NCBI GenBank assembly: GCA_032718475.1
Contig: JAUCBJ010002454.1
Coordinates: forward strand, 43,521-107,520
Origin: Nemertoderma westbladi
Lineage: Eukaryota; Xenacoelomorpha; Nemertodermatida; Nemertodermatidae
Direction: 5' to 3'
Length of the DNA stretch: 64,000 nucleotides
Shown here: positions 22,922-38,100 of the stretch, in pieces
Position numbering within the stretch: position 1 is the stretch's first letter
Layout of the letters: each line of letters opens with the position of its first letter
Made by a program: the position numbers and the translations under genes
The notes under the pieces: model-generated
What the model was told of the DNA's origin: nothing
Databases searched by the model: none
Seen by the model: the letters and a program-made list of their open reading frames with translations, nothing else

Positions 22922-23113
22922 CTTGGCAAATTCCTCTAAATCAGCGTTACTGCAGTCGGTATCGGATTCCGAAGAATCCAGACTGGCGTTGCTGTCGTAC
23001 GCCGGCAACGATTGAAAACCGTCACATAGCAACAGCTGTAAACGAGGTCCAGACGAACGTAATGCTTGCACAGCGTGGGCGTGAGTGACTCCAAGCATAG
23101 AGACCCCGTTAAC
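22922..23113 (-). CDS. SCRIB: Scribble exon with end of PDZ4
   Basis: A 192-nt, 64-codon exon: acceptor TTTACTTTGTAG before 23113, donor AAG|GTGAGG after 22922. It opens with VNGVSMLGVTHAHAVQALRS, the PDZ strand and helix B with the class I His, then LQLLLCDGF; the CDGF ending after PDZ4 is also present in vertebrate Scribble. An acidic Ser-rich tail (SLDSSESDTD) and DLEEFAK follow. The acceptor and the first 33 coding bases are the template of the 52-bp satellite, which starts directly upstream, so the true acceptor is the last of hundreds of near-identical copies. It is chosen because only this copy continues into the rest of the exon. Confidence 0.92.
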
Positions 23114-26100
23114 CTACAAAGTAAATATAGACGTGAGTGACTCCAACCAAAGAGACCCCGTTAACCTACAAAGTAAATATAGACGTGAGTGACTCCAACC
23201 AAAGAGACCCCGTTAACCTACAAAGTAAATACAGACGTGAGTGACTCCAACCAAAGAGACCCCGTTAACCTACAAAGTAAATATAGACGTAAGTGACTCC
23301 AACCAAAGAGACCCCGTTAACCTACAAAGTAAATATAGACGTGAGTGACTCCAACCAAAGAGACCCCGTTAACCTACAAAGTAAATATAGACGTGAGTGA
23401 CTCCAACCAAAGAGACCCCGTTAACCTACAAAGTAAATATAGACGTGAGTGACTCCAACCAAAGAGACCCCGTTAACCTACAAAGTAAATATAGACGTGA
23501 GTGACTCCAACCAAAGAGACCCCGTTAACCTACAAAGTAAATACAGACGTGAGTGACTCCAACCAAAGAGACCCCGTTAACCTACAAAGTAAATATAGAC
23601 GTAAGTGACTCCAACCAAAGAGACCACGTTAACCTACAAAGTAAATATAGACGTGAGTGACTCCAACCAAAGAGACCCCGTTAACCTACAAAGTAAATAT
23701 AGACGTGAGTGACTCCAACCAAAGAGACCCCGTTAACCTACAAAGTAAATATAGACGTGAGTGACTCCAACCAAAGAGACCCCGTTAACCTACAAAGTAA
23801 ATATAGACGTGAGTGACTCCAACCAAAGAGACCCCGTTAACCTACAAAGTAAATATAGACGTGAGTGACTCCAACCAAAGAGACCCCGTTAACCTACAAA
23901 GTAAATATAGACGTGAGTGACTCCAACCAAAGAGCCCCCATTAACCTACAAAGTAAATATAGACGTAAGTGACTCCAACCAAAGAGACCCCGTTAACCTA
24001 CAAAGTAAATATAGACGTGAGTGACTCCAACCAAAGAGACCCCGTTAACCTACAAAGTAAATATAGACGTGAGTGACTCCAACCAAAGAGACCCCGTTAA
24101 CCTACAAAGTAAATATAGACGTGAGTGACTCCAACCAAAGAGACCCCGTTAACCTACAAAGTAAATATAGACGTGAGTGACTCCAACCAAAGAGACCCCG
24201 TTAACCTACAAAGTAAATATAGACGTGAGTGACTCCAACCAAAGAGCCCCCATTAACCTACAAAGTAAATATAGACGTAAGTGACTCCAACCAAAGAGAC
24301 CCCGTTAACCTACAAAGTAAATATAGACGTGAGTGACTCCAACCAAAGAGACCCCGTTAACCTACAAAGTAAATATAGACGTGAGTGACTCCAACCAAAG
24401 AGACCCCGTTAACCTACAAAGTAAATATAGACGTGAGTGACTCCAACCAAAGAGACCCCGTTAACCTACAAAGTAAATATAGAGGTGAGTGACTCCAACC
24501 AAAGAGACCCCGTTAACCTACAAAGTAAATATAGACGTGAGTGACTCCAACCAAAGAGACCCCGTTAACCTACAAAGTAAATACAGACGTGAGTGACTCC
24601 AACCAAAGAGACCCCGTTAACCTACAAAGTAAATACAGACGTGAGTGACTCCAACCAAAGAGACTCCGTTAACCTACAAAGTAAATATAGACGTGAGTGA
24701 CTCCAACCAAAGAGACCCCGTTAATCTACAAAGTAAATATAGACGTGAGTGACTCCAACCAAAGAGACCACGTTAACCTACAAAGTAAATATAGACGTGA
24801 GTGACTCCAACCAAAGAGACCCCGTTAACCTACAAAGTAAATATAGACGTGAGTGACTCCAACCAAAGAGACCACGTTAACCTACAAAGTAAATATAGAC
24901 GTGAGTGACTCCAACCAAAGAGACCCCGTTAACCTACAAAGTAAATATAGACGTGAGTGACTCCAACCAAAGAGACCCCGTTAACCTACAAAGTAAATAT
25001 AGAGGTGAGTGACTCCAACCAAAGAGACCCCGTTAACCTACAAAGTAAATATAGACGTGAGTGACTCCAACCAAAGAGACCCCGTTAACCTACAAAGTAA
25101 ATACAGACGTGAGTGACTCCAACCAAAGAGACCCCGTTAACCTACAAAGTAAATACAGACGTGAGTGACTCCAACCAAAGAGACTCCGTTAACCTACAAA
25201 GTAAATATAGACGTGAGTGACTCCAACCAAAGAGACCCCGTTAATCTACAAAGTAAATATAGACGTGAGTGACTCCAACCAAAGAGACCACGTTAACCTA
25301 CAAAGTAAATATAGACGTGAGTGACTCCAACCAAAGAGACCCCGTTAACCTACAAAGTAAATATAGACGTGAGTGACTCCAACCAAAGAGACCACGTTAA
25401 CCTACAAAGTAAATATAGACGTGAGTGACTCCAACCAAAGAGACCCCGTTAACCTACAAAGTAAATATAGAGGTGAGTGACTCCAACCAAAGAGACCCCG
25501 TTAACCTACAAAGTAAATATAGACGTGAGTGACTCCAACCAAAGAGACCCCGTTAACCTACAAAGTAAATACAGACGTGAGTGACTCCAACCAAAGAGAC
25601 CCCGTTAACCTACAAAGTAAATATAGACGTGAGTGACTCCAACCAAAGAGACCCCGTTAACCTACAAAGTAAATATAGACGTGAGTGACTCCAACCAGAG
25701 AACCCGTTAACCTACAAAGTAAATATAGACGTGAGTGACTCCAACCAAAGAGACCCCGTTAACCTACAAAGTAAATACAGACGTGAGTGACTCCAACCAA
25801 AGAGACCCCGTTAACCTACAAAGTAAATACAGACGTGAGTGACTCCAACCAAAGAGACCCCGTTAACCTACAAAGTAAATACAGACGTGAGTGACTCCAA
25901 CCAAAGAGACCCCGTTAACCTACAAAGTAAATACAGACGTGAGTGACTCCAACCAAAGAGACTCCGTTAACCTACAAAGTAAATATAGACGTGAGTGACT
26001 CCAACCAAAGAGACCCCGTTAATCTACAAAGTAAATATAGACGTGAGTGACTCCAACCAAAGAGACCACGTTAACCTACAAAGTAAATATAGACGTGAGT

Positions 26101-29100
26101 GACTCCAACCAAAGAGACCCCGTTAACCTACAAAGTAAATATAGACGTGAGTGACTCCAACCAAAGAGACCACGTTAACCTACAAAGTAAATATAGACGT
26201 GAGTGACTCCAACCAAAGAGACCCCGTTAACCTACAAAGTAAATATAGACGTGAGTGACTCCAACCAAAGAGACCCCGTTAGCCTACAAAGTAAATATAG
26301 ACGTGAGTGACTCCAACCAAAGAGACCCCGTTAACCTACAAAGTAAATACAGACGTGAGTGACTCCAACCAAAGAGACCCCGTTAACCTACAAAGTAAAT
26401 ATAGACGTGAGTGACTCCAACCAAAGAGACCCCGTTAATCTACAAAGTAAATATAGACGTGAGTGACTCCAACCAAAGAGACCCCGTTAATCTACAAAGT
26501 AAATACAGACGTGAGTGACTCCAACCAAAGAGACCCCGTTAACCTACAAAGTAAATATAGACGTGAGTGACTCCATCCAAAGAGACTCCGTTAATCTACA
26601 AAGTAAATATAGACGTGAGTGACTCCAACCAAAGAGACCCCGTTAACCTACAAAGTAAATATAGACGTGAGTGACTCCAACCAAAGAGACCACGTTAACC
26701 TACAAAGTAAATATAGGCGTGAGTGACTCCAACCAAAGAGACTCCGTTAACCTACAAAGTAAATATAGACGTGAGTGACTCCAACCAAAGAGACCCCGTT
26801 AACCTACAAAGTAAATATAGACGTGAGTGACTCCAACCAAAGAGACCCCGTTAACCTACAAAGTAAATACAGACGTGAGTGACTCCAACCAAAGAGACCC
26901 CGTTAACCTACAAAGTAAATATAGACGTGAGTGACTCCAACCAAAGAGACCCCGTTAACCTACAAAGTAAATACAGACGTGAGTGACTCCAACCAAAGAG
27001 ACCCCGTTAACCTACAAAGTAAATATAGACGTGAGTGACTCCAACCAAAGAGACCCCGTTAACCTACAAAGTAAATATAGACGTGAGTGACTCCAACCAA
27101 AGAGACCCCGTTAACCTACAAAGTAAATATAGACGTGAGTGACTCCAACCAAAGAGACTCCGTTAACCTACAAAGTAAATATAGACGTGAGTGACTCCAA
27201 CCAAAGAGACCCCGTTAACCTACAAAGTAAATATAGACGTGAGTGACTCCAACCAAAGAGACCCCGTTAACCTACAAAGTAAATACAGACGTGAGTGACT
27301 CCAACCAAAGAGACCCCGTTAACCTACAAAGTAAATATAGACGTGAGTGACTCCAACCAAAGAGACCCCGTTAACCTACAAAGTAAATATAGACGTGAGT
27401 GACTCCAACCAAAGAGACCCCGTTAACCTACAAAGTAAATATAGACGTGAGTGACTCCAACCAAAGAGACCCCGTTAACCTACAAAGTAAATATAGACGT
27501 GAGTGACTCCAACCAAAGAGACCCCGTTAACCTACAAAGTAAATATAGACGTGAGTGACTCCAACCAAAGAGACCCCGTTAACCTACAAAGTAAATATAG
27601 ACGTGAGTGACTCCAACCAAAGAGACCCCGTTAACCTACAAAGTAAATACAGACGTGAGTGACTCCAACCAAAGAGACCCCGTTAACCTACAAAGTAAAT
27701 ATAGACGTGAGTGACTCCAACCAAAGAGACCCCGTTAACCTACAAAGTAAATATAGACGTGAGTGACTCCAACCAAAGAGACCCCGTTAACCTACAAAGT
27801 AAATATAGACGTGAGTGACTCCAACCAAAGAGACCCCGTTAACCTACAAAGTAAATATAGACGTGAGTGACTCCAACCAAAGAGACCCCGTTAACCTACA
27901 AAGTAAATATAGACGTGAGTGACTCCAACCAAAGAGACCCCGTTAACCTACAAAGTAAATATAGACGTGAGTGACTCCAACCAAAGAGACCCCGTTAACC
28001 TACAAAGTAAATACAGACGTGAGTGACTCCAACCAAAGAGACCCCGTTAACCTACAAAGTAAATATAGACGTGAGTGACTCCAACCAAAGAGACCCCGTT
28101 AACCTACAAAGTAAATACAGACGTGAGTGACTCCAACCAAAGAGACCCCGTTAACCTACAAAGTAAATATAGACGTGAGTGACTCCAACCAAAGAGACCC
28201 CGTTAACCTACAAAGTAAATATAGACGTGAGTGACTCCAACCAAAGAGACCCCGTTAACCTACAAAGTAAATATAGACGTGAGTGACTCCAACCAAAGAG
28301 ACCCCGTTAACCTACAAAGTAAATATAGACGTGAGTGACTCCAACCAAAGAGACCCCGTTAACCTACAAAGTAAATATAGACGTGAGTGACTCCAACCAA
28401 AGAGACCCCGTTAACCTACAAAGTAAATATAGACGTGAGTGACTCCAACCAAAGAGACCCCGTTAACCTACAAAGTAAATACAGACGTGAGTGACTCCAA
28501 CCAAAGAGACCCCGTTAACCTACAAAGTAAATATAGACGTGAGTGACTCCAACCAAAGAGACCCCGTTAACCTACAAAGTAAATATAGACGTGAGTGACT
28601 CCAACCAAAGAGACCCCGTTAACCTACAAAGTAAATATAGACGTGAGTGACTCCAACCAAAGAGACCCCGTTAACCTACAAAGTAAATATAGACGTGAGT
28701 GACTCCAACCAAAGAGACCCCGTTAACCTACAAAGTAAATATAGACGTGAGTGACTCCAACCAAAGAGACCCCGTTAACCTACAAAGTAAATATAGACGT
28801 GAGTGACTCCAACCAAAGAGACCCCGTTAACCTACAAAGTAAATATAGACGTGAGTGACTCCAACCAAAGAGACCCCGTTAACCTACAAAGTAAATATAG
28901 ACGTGAGTGACTCCAACCAAAGAGACCCCGTTAACCTACAAAGTAAATACAGACGTGAGTGACTCCAACCAAAGAGACCCCGTTAACCTACAAAGTAAAT
29001 ACAGACGTGAGTGACTCCAACCAAAGAGACCCCGTTAACCTACAAAGTAAATATAGACGTGAGTGACTCCAACCAAAGAGACCCCGTTAACCTACAAAGT

Positions 29101-32100
29101 AAATATAGACGTGAGTGACTCCAACCAAAGAGACCCCGTTAACCTACAAAGTAAATATAGACGTGAGTGACTCCAACCAAAGAGACCCCGTTAACCTACA
29201 AAGTAAATATAGACGTGAGTGACTCCAACCAAAGAGACCCCGTTAACCTACAAAGTAAATATAGACGTGAGTGACTCCAACCAAAGAGACCCCGTTAACC
29301 TACAAAGTAAATATAGACGTGAGTGACTCCAACCAAAGAGACCCCGTTAACCTACAAAGTAAATATAGACGTGAGTGACTCCAACCAAAGAGACCCCGTT
29401 AACCTACAAAGTAAATACAGACGTGAGTGACTCCAACCAAAGAGACCCCGTTAACCTACAAAGTAAATACAGACGTGAGTGACTCCAACCAAAGAGACCC
29501 CGTTAACCTACAAAGTAAATATAGACGTGAGTGACTCCAACCAAAGAGACCCCGTTAACCTACAAAGTAAATATAGACGTGAGTGACTCCAACCAAAGAG
29601 ACCCCGTTAACCTACAAAGTAAATACAGACGTGAGTGACTCCAACCAAAGAGACCCCGTTAACCTACAAAGTAAATATAGACGTGAGTGACTCCAACCAA
29701 AGAGACCCCGTTAACCTACAAAGTAAATATAGACGTGAGTGACTCCAACCAAAGAGACCCCGTTAACCTACAAAGTAAATATAGACGTGAGTGACTCCAA
29801 CCAAAGAGACCCCGTTAACCTACAAAGTAAATACAGACGTGAGTGACTCCAACCAAAGAGACCCCGTTAACCTACAAAGTAAATATAGACGTGAGTGACT
29901 CCAACCAAAGAGACCCCGTTAACCTACAAAGTAAATATAGACGTGAGTGACTCCAACCAAAGAGACCCCGTTAACCTACAAAGTAAATATAGACGTGAGT
30001 GACTCCAACCAAAGAGACCCCGTTAACCTACAAAGTAAATATAGACGTGAGTGACTCCAACCAAAGAGACCCCGTTAACCTACAAAGTAAATATAGACGT
30101 GAGTGACTCCAACCAAAGAGACCCCGTTAACCTACAAAGTAAATATAGACGTGAGTGACTCCAACCAAAGAGACCCCGTTAACCTACAAAGTAAATATAG
30201 ACGTGAGTGACTCCAACCAAAGAGACCCCGTTAACCTACAAAGTAAATATAGACGTGAGTGACTCCAACCAAAGAGACCCCGTTAACCTACAAAGTAAAT
30301 ATAGACGTGAGTGACTCCAACCAAAGAGACCCCGTTAACCTACAAAGTAAATACAGACGTGAGTGACTCCAACCAAAGAGACCCCGTTAACCTACAAAGT
30401 AAATATAGACGTGAGTGACTCCAACCAAAGAGACCCCGTTAACCTACAAAGTAAATATAGACGTGAGTGACTCCAACCAAAGAGACCCCGTTAACCTACA
30501 AAGTAAATACAGACGTGAGTGACTCCAACCAAAGAGACCCCGTTAACCTACAAAGTAAATATAGACGTGAGTGACTCCAACCAAAGAGACCCCGTTAACC
30601 TACAAAGTAAATATAGACGTGAGTGACTCCAACCAAAGAGACCCCGTTAACCTACAAAGTAAATATAGACGTGAGTGACTCCAACCAAAGAGACCCCGTT
30701 AACCTACAAAGTAAATATAGACGTGAGTGACTCCAACCAAAGAGACCCCGTTAACCTACAAAGTAAATATAGACGTGAGTGACTCCAACCAAAGAGACCC
30801 CGTTAACCTACAAAGTAAATATAGACGTGAGTGACTCCAACCAAAGAGACCCCGTTAACCTACAAAGTAAATACAGACGTGAGTGACTCCAACCAAAGAG
30901 ACCCCGTTAACCTACAAAGTAAATATAGACGTGAGTGACTCCAACCAAAGAGACCCCGTTAACCTACAAAGTAAATATAGACGTGAGTGACTCCAACCAA
31001 AGAGACCCCGTTAACCTACAAAGTAAATACAGACGTGAGTGACTCCAACCAAAGAGACCCCGTTAACCTACAAAGTAAATATAGACGTGAGTGACTCCAA
31101 CCAAAGAGACCCCGTTAACCTACAAAGTAAATATAGACGTGAGTGACTCCAACCAAAGAGACCCCGTTAACCTACAAAGTAAATATAGACGTGAGTGACT
31201 CCAACCAAAGAGACCCCGTTAACCTACAAAGTAAATACAGACGTGAGTGACTCCAACCAAAGAGACCCCGTTAGCCTACAAAGTAAATATAGACGTAAGT
31301 GACTCCAACCAAAGAGACCCCGTTAACCTACAAAGTAAATACAGACGTGAGTGACTCCAACCAAAGAGACCCCGTTAACCTACAAAGTAAATACAGACGT
31401 GAGTGACTCCAACCAAAGAGACCCCGTTAACCTACAAAGTAAATATAGGCGTGAGTGACTCCAACCAAAGAGACCCCGTTAACCTACAAAGTAAATATAG
31501 ACGTGAGTGACTCCAACCAAAGAGACCCCGTTAACCTACAAAGTAAATATAGACGTGAGTGACTCCAACCAAAGAGACCCCGTTAACCTACAAAGTAAAT
31601 ACAGACGTGAGTGACTCCAACCAAAGAGACCCCGTTAGCCTACAAAGTAAATATAGACGTGAGTGACTCCAACCAAAGAGACCCCGTTAACCTACAAAGT
31701 AAATACAGACGTGAGTGACTCCAACCAAAGAGACCCCGTTAACCTACAAAGTAAATACAGACGTGAGTGACTCCAACCAAAGAGACCCCGTTAACCTACA
31801 AAGTAAATACAGACGTGAGTGACTCCAACCAAAGAGACCCCGTTAACCTACAAAGTAAATACAGACGTGAGTGACTCCAACCAAAGAGACCCCGTTAACC
31901 TACAAAGTAAATATAGGCGTGAGTGACTCCAACCAAAGAGACCCCGTTAACCTACAAAGTAAATATAGACGTGAGTGACTCCAACCAAAGAGACCCCGTT
32001 AACCTACAAAGTAAATACAGACGTGAGTGACTCCAACCAAAGAGACCCCGTTAGCCTACAAAGTAAATATAGACGTAAGTGACTCCAACCAAAGAGACCC

Positions 32101-35100
32101 CGTTAACCTACAAAGTAAATATAGACGTGAGTGACTCCAACCAAAGAGACCCCGTTAACCTACAAAGTAAATATAGACGTAAGTGACTCCAACCAAAGAG
32201 ACCCCGTTAACCTACAAAGTAAATATAGACGTGAGTGACTCCAACCAAAGAGACCCCATTAACCTACAAAGTAAATATAGACGTGAGTGACTCCAACCAA
32301 AGAGACCCCGTTAATCTACAAAGTAAATATAGACGTGAGTGACTCCAACCAAAGAGACCCCGTTAATCTACAAAGTAAATATAGACGTGAGTGACTCCAA
32401 CCAAAGAGACCCCGTTAACCTACATAGTAAATATAGACGCGAGTGACTCCAACCAAAGAGACCCCGTTAACCTACATAGTAATTATAGACGTGAGTGACT
32501 CCAACCAAAGAGACCCCGTTAACCTACAAAGTAAATATAGACGTGAGTGACTCCAAGCATAGAGACCCCGTTAACCTACAAAGTAAATACAGACGTGAGT
32601 GACTCCAACCAAAGAGACCCCGTTAACCTACATAGTAAATATAGACGCGAGTGACTCCAACCAAAGAGACCCCGTTAACCTACATAGTAATTATAGACGT
32701 GAGTGACTCCAACCAAAGAGACCCCGTTAACCTACAAAGTAAATATAGACGTGAGTGACTCCAAGCATAGAGACCCCGTTAACCTACAAAGTAAATACAG
32801 ACGTGAGTGACTCCAACCAAAGAGACCCCGTTAACCTACAAAGTAAATATAGACGTGAGTGACTCCAACCAAAGAGACCCCGTTAACCTACAAAGTAAAT
32901 ACAGACGTGAGTGACTCCAACCAAAGAGACCCCGTTAATCTACAAAGTAAATATAGAGGTGAGTGACTCCAACCAAAGAGACCCCGTTAGCCTACAAAGT
33001 AAATATAGACGTGAGTGACTCCAACCAAAGAGACCCCGTTAACCTACAAAGTAAATACAGACGTGAGTGACCCCAACCAAAGAGACCCCGTTAACCTACA
33101 AAGTAAATATAGACGTGAGTGACTCCAACCAAAGAGACCCCGTTAATCTACAAAGTAAATATAGAGGTGAGTGACTCCAACCAAAGAGACCCCGTTAGCC
33201 TACAAAGTAAATATAGACGTGAGTGACTCCAACCAAAGAGACCCCGTTAGCCTACAAAGTAAATATAGACGTGAGTGACTCCAACCAAAGAGACCCCGTT
33301 AGCCTACAAAGTAAATATAGACGTGAGTGACTCCAACCAAAGAGACCCCGTTAACCTACAAAGTAAATATAGACGTGAGTGACTCCAACCAAAGAGACCC
33401 CGTTAGCCTACAAAGTAAATATAGACGGTGAGTGACTCCAACCAAAGAGACCCCGTTAACCTACAAAGTAAATATAGACGTAAGTGACTCCAACCAAAGA
33501 GACCCCGTTAACCTACAAAGTAAATATAGACGTGAGTGACTCCAACCAAAGAGACCCCGTTAATCTACAAAGTAAATATAGACGTGAGTGACTCCAACCA
33601 AAGAGACCCCGTTAACCTACAAAGTAAATATAGACGTAAGTGACTCCAACCAAAGAGACCCCGTTAACCTACAAAGTAAATATAGACGTGAGTGACTCCA
33701 ACCAAAGAGACCCCGTTAACCTACAAAGTAAATATAGACGTGAGTGACTCCAACCAAAGAGACCCCGTTAACCTACAAAGTAAATATAGACGTAAGTGAC
33801 TCCAACCAAAGAGACCCCGTTAACCTACAAAGTAAATATAGACGTGAGTGACTCCAACCAAAGAGACCCCGTTAACCTACAAAGTAAATATAGACGTGAG
33901 TGACTCCAACCAAAGAGACCCCGTTAACCTACAAAGTAAATATAGACGTGAGTGACTCCAACCAAAGAGACCCCGTTAACCTACAAAGTAAATATAGACG
34001 TGAGTGACTCCAACCAAAGAGACCCCGTTAACCTACAAAGTAAATATAGACGTGAGTGACTCCAACCAAAGAGACCCCGTTAATCTACAAAGTAAATATA
34101 GACGTGAGTGACTCCAACCAAAGAGACCCCGTTAATCTACAAAGTAAATATAGACGTGAGTGACTCCAACCAAAGAGACCCCGTTAACCTACAAAGTAAA
34201 TATAGACGTGAGTGACTCCAACCAAAGAGACCCCGTTAACCTACAAAGTAAATATAGACGTGAGTGACTCCAACCAAAGAGACCCCGTTAACCTACAAAG
34301 TAAATATAGACGTGAGTGACTCCAACCAAAGAGACCCCGTTAACCTACAAAGTAAATATAGACGTGAGTGACTCCAACCAAAGAGACCCCGTTAACCTAC
34401 AAAGTAAATATAGACGTGAGTGACTCCAACCAAAGAGACCCCGTTAACCTACAAAGTAAATATAGACGTGAGTGACTCCAACCAAAGAGACCCCGTTAAC
34501 CTACAAAGTAAATATAGACGTGAGTGACTCCAACCAAAGAGACCCCGTTAACCTACAAAGTAAATACAGACGTGAGTGACTCCAACCAAAGAGACCCCGT
34601 TAACCTACAAAGTAAATATAGACGTGAGTGACTCCAACCAAAGAGACCCCGTTAACCTACAAAGTAAATATAGACGTGAGTGACTCCAACCAAAGAGACC
34701 CCGTTAACCTACAAAGTAAATACAGACGTGAGTGACTCCAACCAAAGAGACCCCGTTAACCTACAAAGTAAATATAGACGTGAGTGACTCCAACCAAAGA
34801 GACCCCGTTAACCTACAAAGTAAATATAGACGTGAGTGACTCCAACCAAAGAGACCCCGTTAACCTACAAAGTAAATATAGACGTGAGTGACTCCAACCA
34901 AAGAGACCCCGTTAACCTACAAAGTAAATATAGACGTGAGTGACTCCAACCAAAGAGACCCCGTTAACCTACAAAGTAAATATAGACGTGAGTGACTCCA
35001 ACCAAAGAGACCCCGTTAACCTACAAAGTAAATATAGACGTGAGTGACTCCAACCAAAGAGACCCCGTTAACCTACAAAGTAAATATAGACGTGAGTGAC

Positions 35101-38100
35101 TCCAACCAAAGAGACCCCGTTAACCTACAAAGTAAATATAGACGTGAGTGACTCCAACCAAAGAGACCCCGTTAACCTACAAAGTAAATATAGACGTGAG
35201 TGACTCCAACCAAAGAGACCCCGTTAACCTACAAAGTAAATATAGACGTGAGTGACTCCAACCAAAGAGACCCCGTTAACCTACAAAGTAAATATAGACG
35301 TGAGTGACTCCAACCAAAGAGACCCCGTTAACCTACAAAGTAAATATAGACGTGAGTGACTCCAACCAAAGAGACCCCGTTAACCTACAAAGTAAATATA
35401 GACGTGAGTGACTCCAACCAAAGAGACCCCGTTAACCTACAAAGTAAATATAGACGTGAGTGACTCCAACCAAAGAGACCCCGTTAACCTACAAAGTAAA
35501 TATAGACGTGAGTGACTCCAACCAAAGAGACCCCGTTAACTCTACAAAGTAAATATAGACGTGAGTGACTCCAACCAAAGAGACCCCGTTAACCTACAAA
35601 GTAAATATAGACGTGAGTGACTCCAACCAAAGAGACCCCGTTAACCTACAAAGTAAATATAGACGTGAGTGACTCCAACCAAAGAGACCCCGTTAACCTA
35701 CAAAGTAAATATAGACGTGAGTGACTCCAACCAAAGAGACCCCGTTAACCTACAAAGTAAATATAGACGTGAGTGACTCCAACCAAAGAGACCCCGTTAA
35801 CCTACAAAGTAAATATAGACGTGAGTGACTCCAACCAAAGAGACCCCGTTAACCTACAAAGTAAATATAGACGTGAGTGACTCCAACCAAAGAGACCCCG
35901 TTAACCTACAAAGTAAATATAGACGTGAGTGACTCCAACCAAAGAGACCCCGTTAACCTACAAAGTAAATATAGACGTGAGTGACTCCAACCAAAGAGAC
36001 CCCGTTAATCTACAAAGTAAATATAGACGTGAGTGACTCCAACCAAAGAGACCCCGTTAACCTACAAAGTAAATATAGACGTGAGTGACTCCAACCAAAG
36101 AGACCCCGTTAACCTACAAAGTAAATATAGACGTGAGTGACTCCAACCAAAGAGACCCCGTTAACCTACAAAGTAAATATAGACGTGAGTGACTCCAACC
36201 AAAGAGACCCCGTTAGCCTACAAAGTAAATATAGACGTGAGTGACTCCAACCAAAGAGACCCCGTTAACCTACAAAGTAAATATAGACGTGAGTGACTCC
36301 AACCAAAGAGACCCCGTTAACCTACAAAGTAAATATAGACGTGAGTGACTCCAACCAAAGAGACCCCGTTAACCTACAAAGTAAATATAGACGTGAGTGA
36401 CTCCAACCAAAGAGACCCCGTTAACCTACAAAGTAAATATAGACGTGAGTGACTCCAACCAAAGAGACCCCGTTAACCTACAAAGTAAATACAGACGTGA
36501 GTGACTCCAACCAAAGAGCCCCCGTTAGCCTACAAAGTAAATATAGACGTGAGTGACTCCAACCAAAGAGACCCCGTTAACCTACAAAGTAAATATAGAC
36601 GTGAGTGACTCCAACCAAAGAGACCCCGTTAACCTACAAAGTAAATATAGACGTGAGTGACTCCAACCAAAGAGACCCCGTTAACCTACAAAGTAAATAT
36701 AGACGTGAGTGACTCCAACCAAAGAGCCCCCGTTAGCCTACAAAGTAAATATAGACGTGAGTGACTCCAACCAAAGAGACCCCGTTAATCTACAAAGTAA
36801 ATATAGACGTGAGTGACTCCAACCAAAGAGACCCCGTTAATCTACAAAGTAAATATAGACGTGAGTGACTCCAACCAAAGAGACCCCGTTAACCTACAAA
36901 GTAAATATAGACGTGAGTGACTCCAACCAAAGAGACCCCGTTAACCTACAAAGTAAATATAGACGTGAGTGACTCCAACCAAAGAGACCCCGTTAACCTA
37001 CAAAGTAAATATAGACGTGAGTGACTCCAACCAAAGAGCCCCCGTTAGCCTACAAAGTAAATATAGACGTGAGTGACTCCAACCAAAGAGACCCCGTTAA
37101 CCTACAAAGTAAATATAGACGTGAGTGACTCCAACCAAAGAGACCCCGTTAATCTACAAAGTAAATATAGACGTGAGTGACTCCAACCAAAGAGACCCCG
37201 TTAACCTACAAAGTAAATACAGACGTGAGTGACTCCAACCAAAGAGACCCCGTTAATCTACAAAGTAAATATAGACGTGAGTGACTCCAACCAAAGAGAC
37301 CCCGTTAACCTACAAAGTAAATATAGACGTGAGTGACTCCAACCAAAGAGACCCCGTTAATCTACAAAGTAAATATAGACGTGAGTGACTCCAACCAAAG
37401 AGACCCCGTTAACCTACAAAGTAAATACAGACGTGAGTGACTCCAACCAAAGAGACCCCGTTAATCTACAAAGTAAATATAGACGTGAGTGACTCCAACC
37501 AAAGAGACCCCGTTAGCCTACAAAGTAAATATAGACGTGAGTGACTCCAACCAAAGAGACCCCGTTAATCTACAAAGTAAATATAGACGTGAGTGACTCC
37601 AACCAAAGAGACCCCGTTAATCTACAAAGTAAATATAGACGTGAGTGACTCCAACCAAAGAGACCCCGTTAATCTACAAAGTAAATATAGACGTGAGTGA
37701 CTCCAACCAAAGAGACCCCGTTAGCCTACAAAGTAAATATAGACGTGAGTGACTCCAACCAAAGAGACCCCGTTAACCTACAAAGTAAATATAGACGTGA
37801 GTGACTCCAACCAAAGAGAACCCGTTAACCTACAAAGTAAATACAGACGTGAGTGACTCCAACCAAAGAGACCCCGTTAACCTACAAAGTAAATATAGAC
37901 GTGAGTGACTCCAACCAAAGAGACCCCGTTAACCTACAAAGTAAATACAGACGTGAGTGACTCCAACCAAAGAGACCCCGTTAATCTACAAAGTAAATAT
38001 AGGCGTGAGTGACTCCAACCAAAGAGACCCCGTTAACCTACAAAGTAAATACAGACGTGAGTGACTCCAACCAAAGAGACCCCGTTAACCTACAAAGTAA

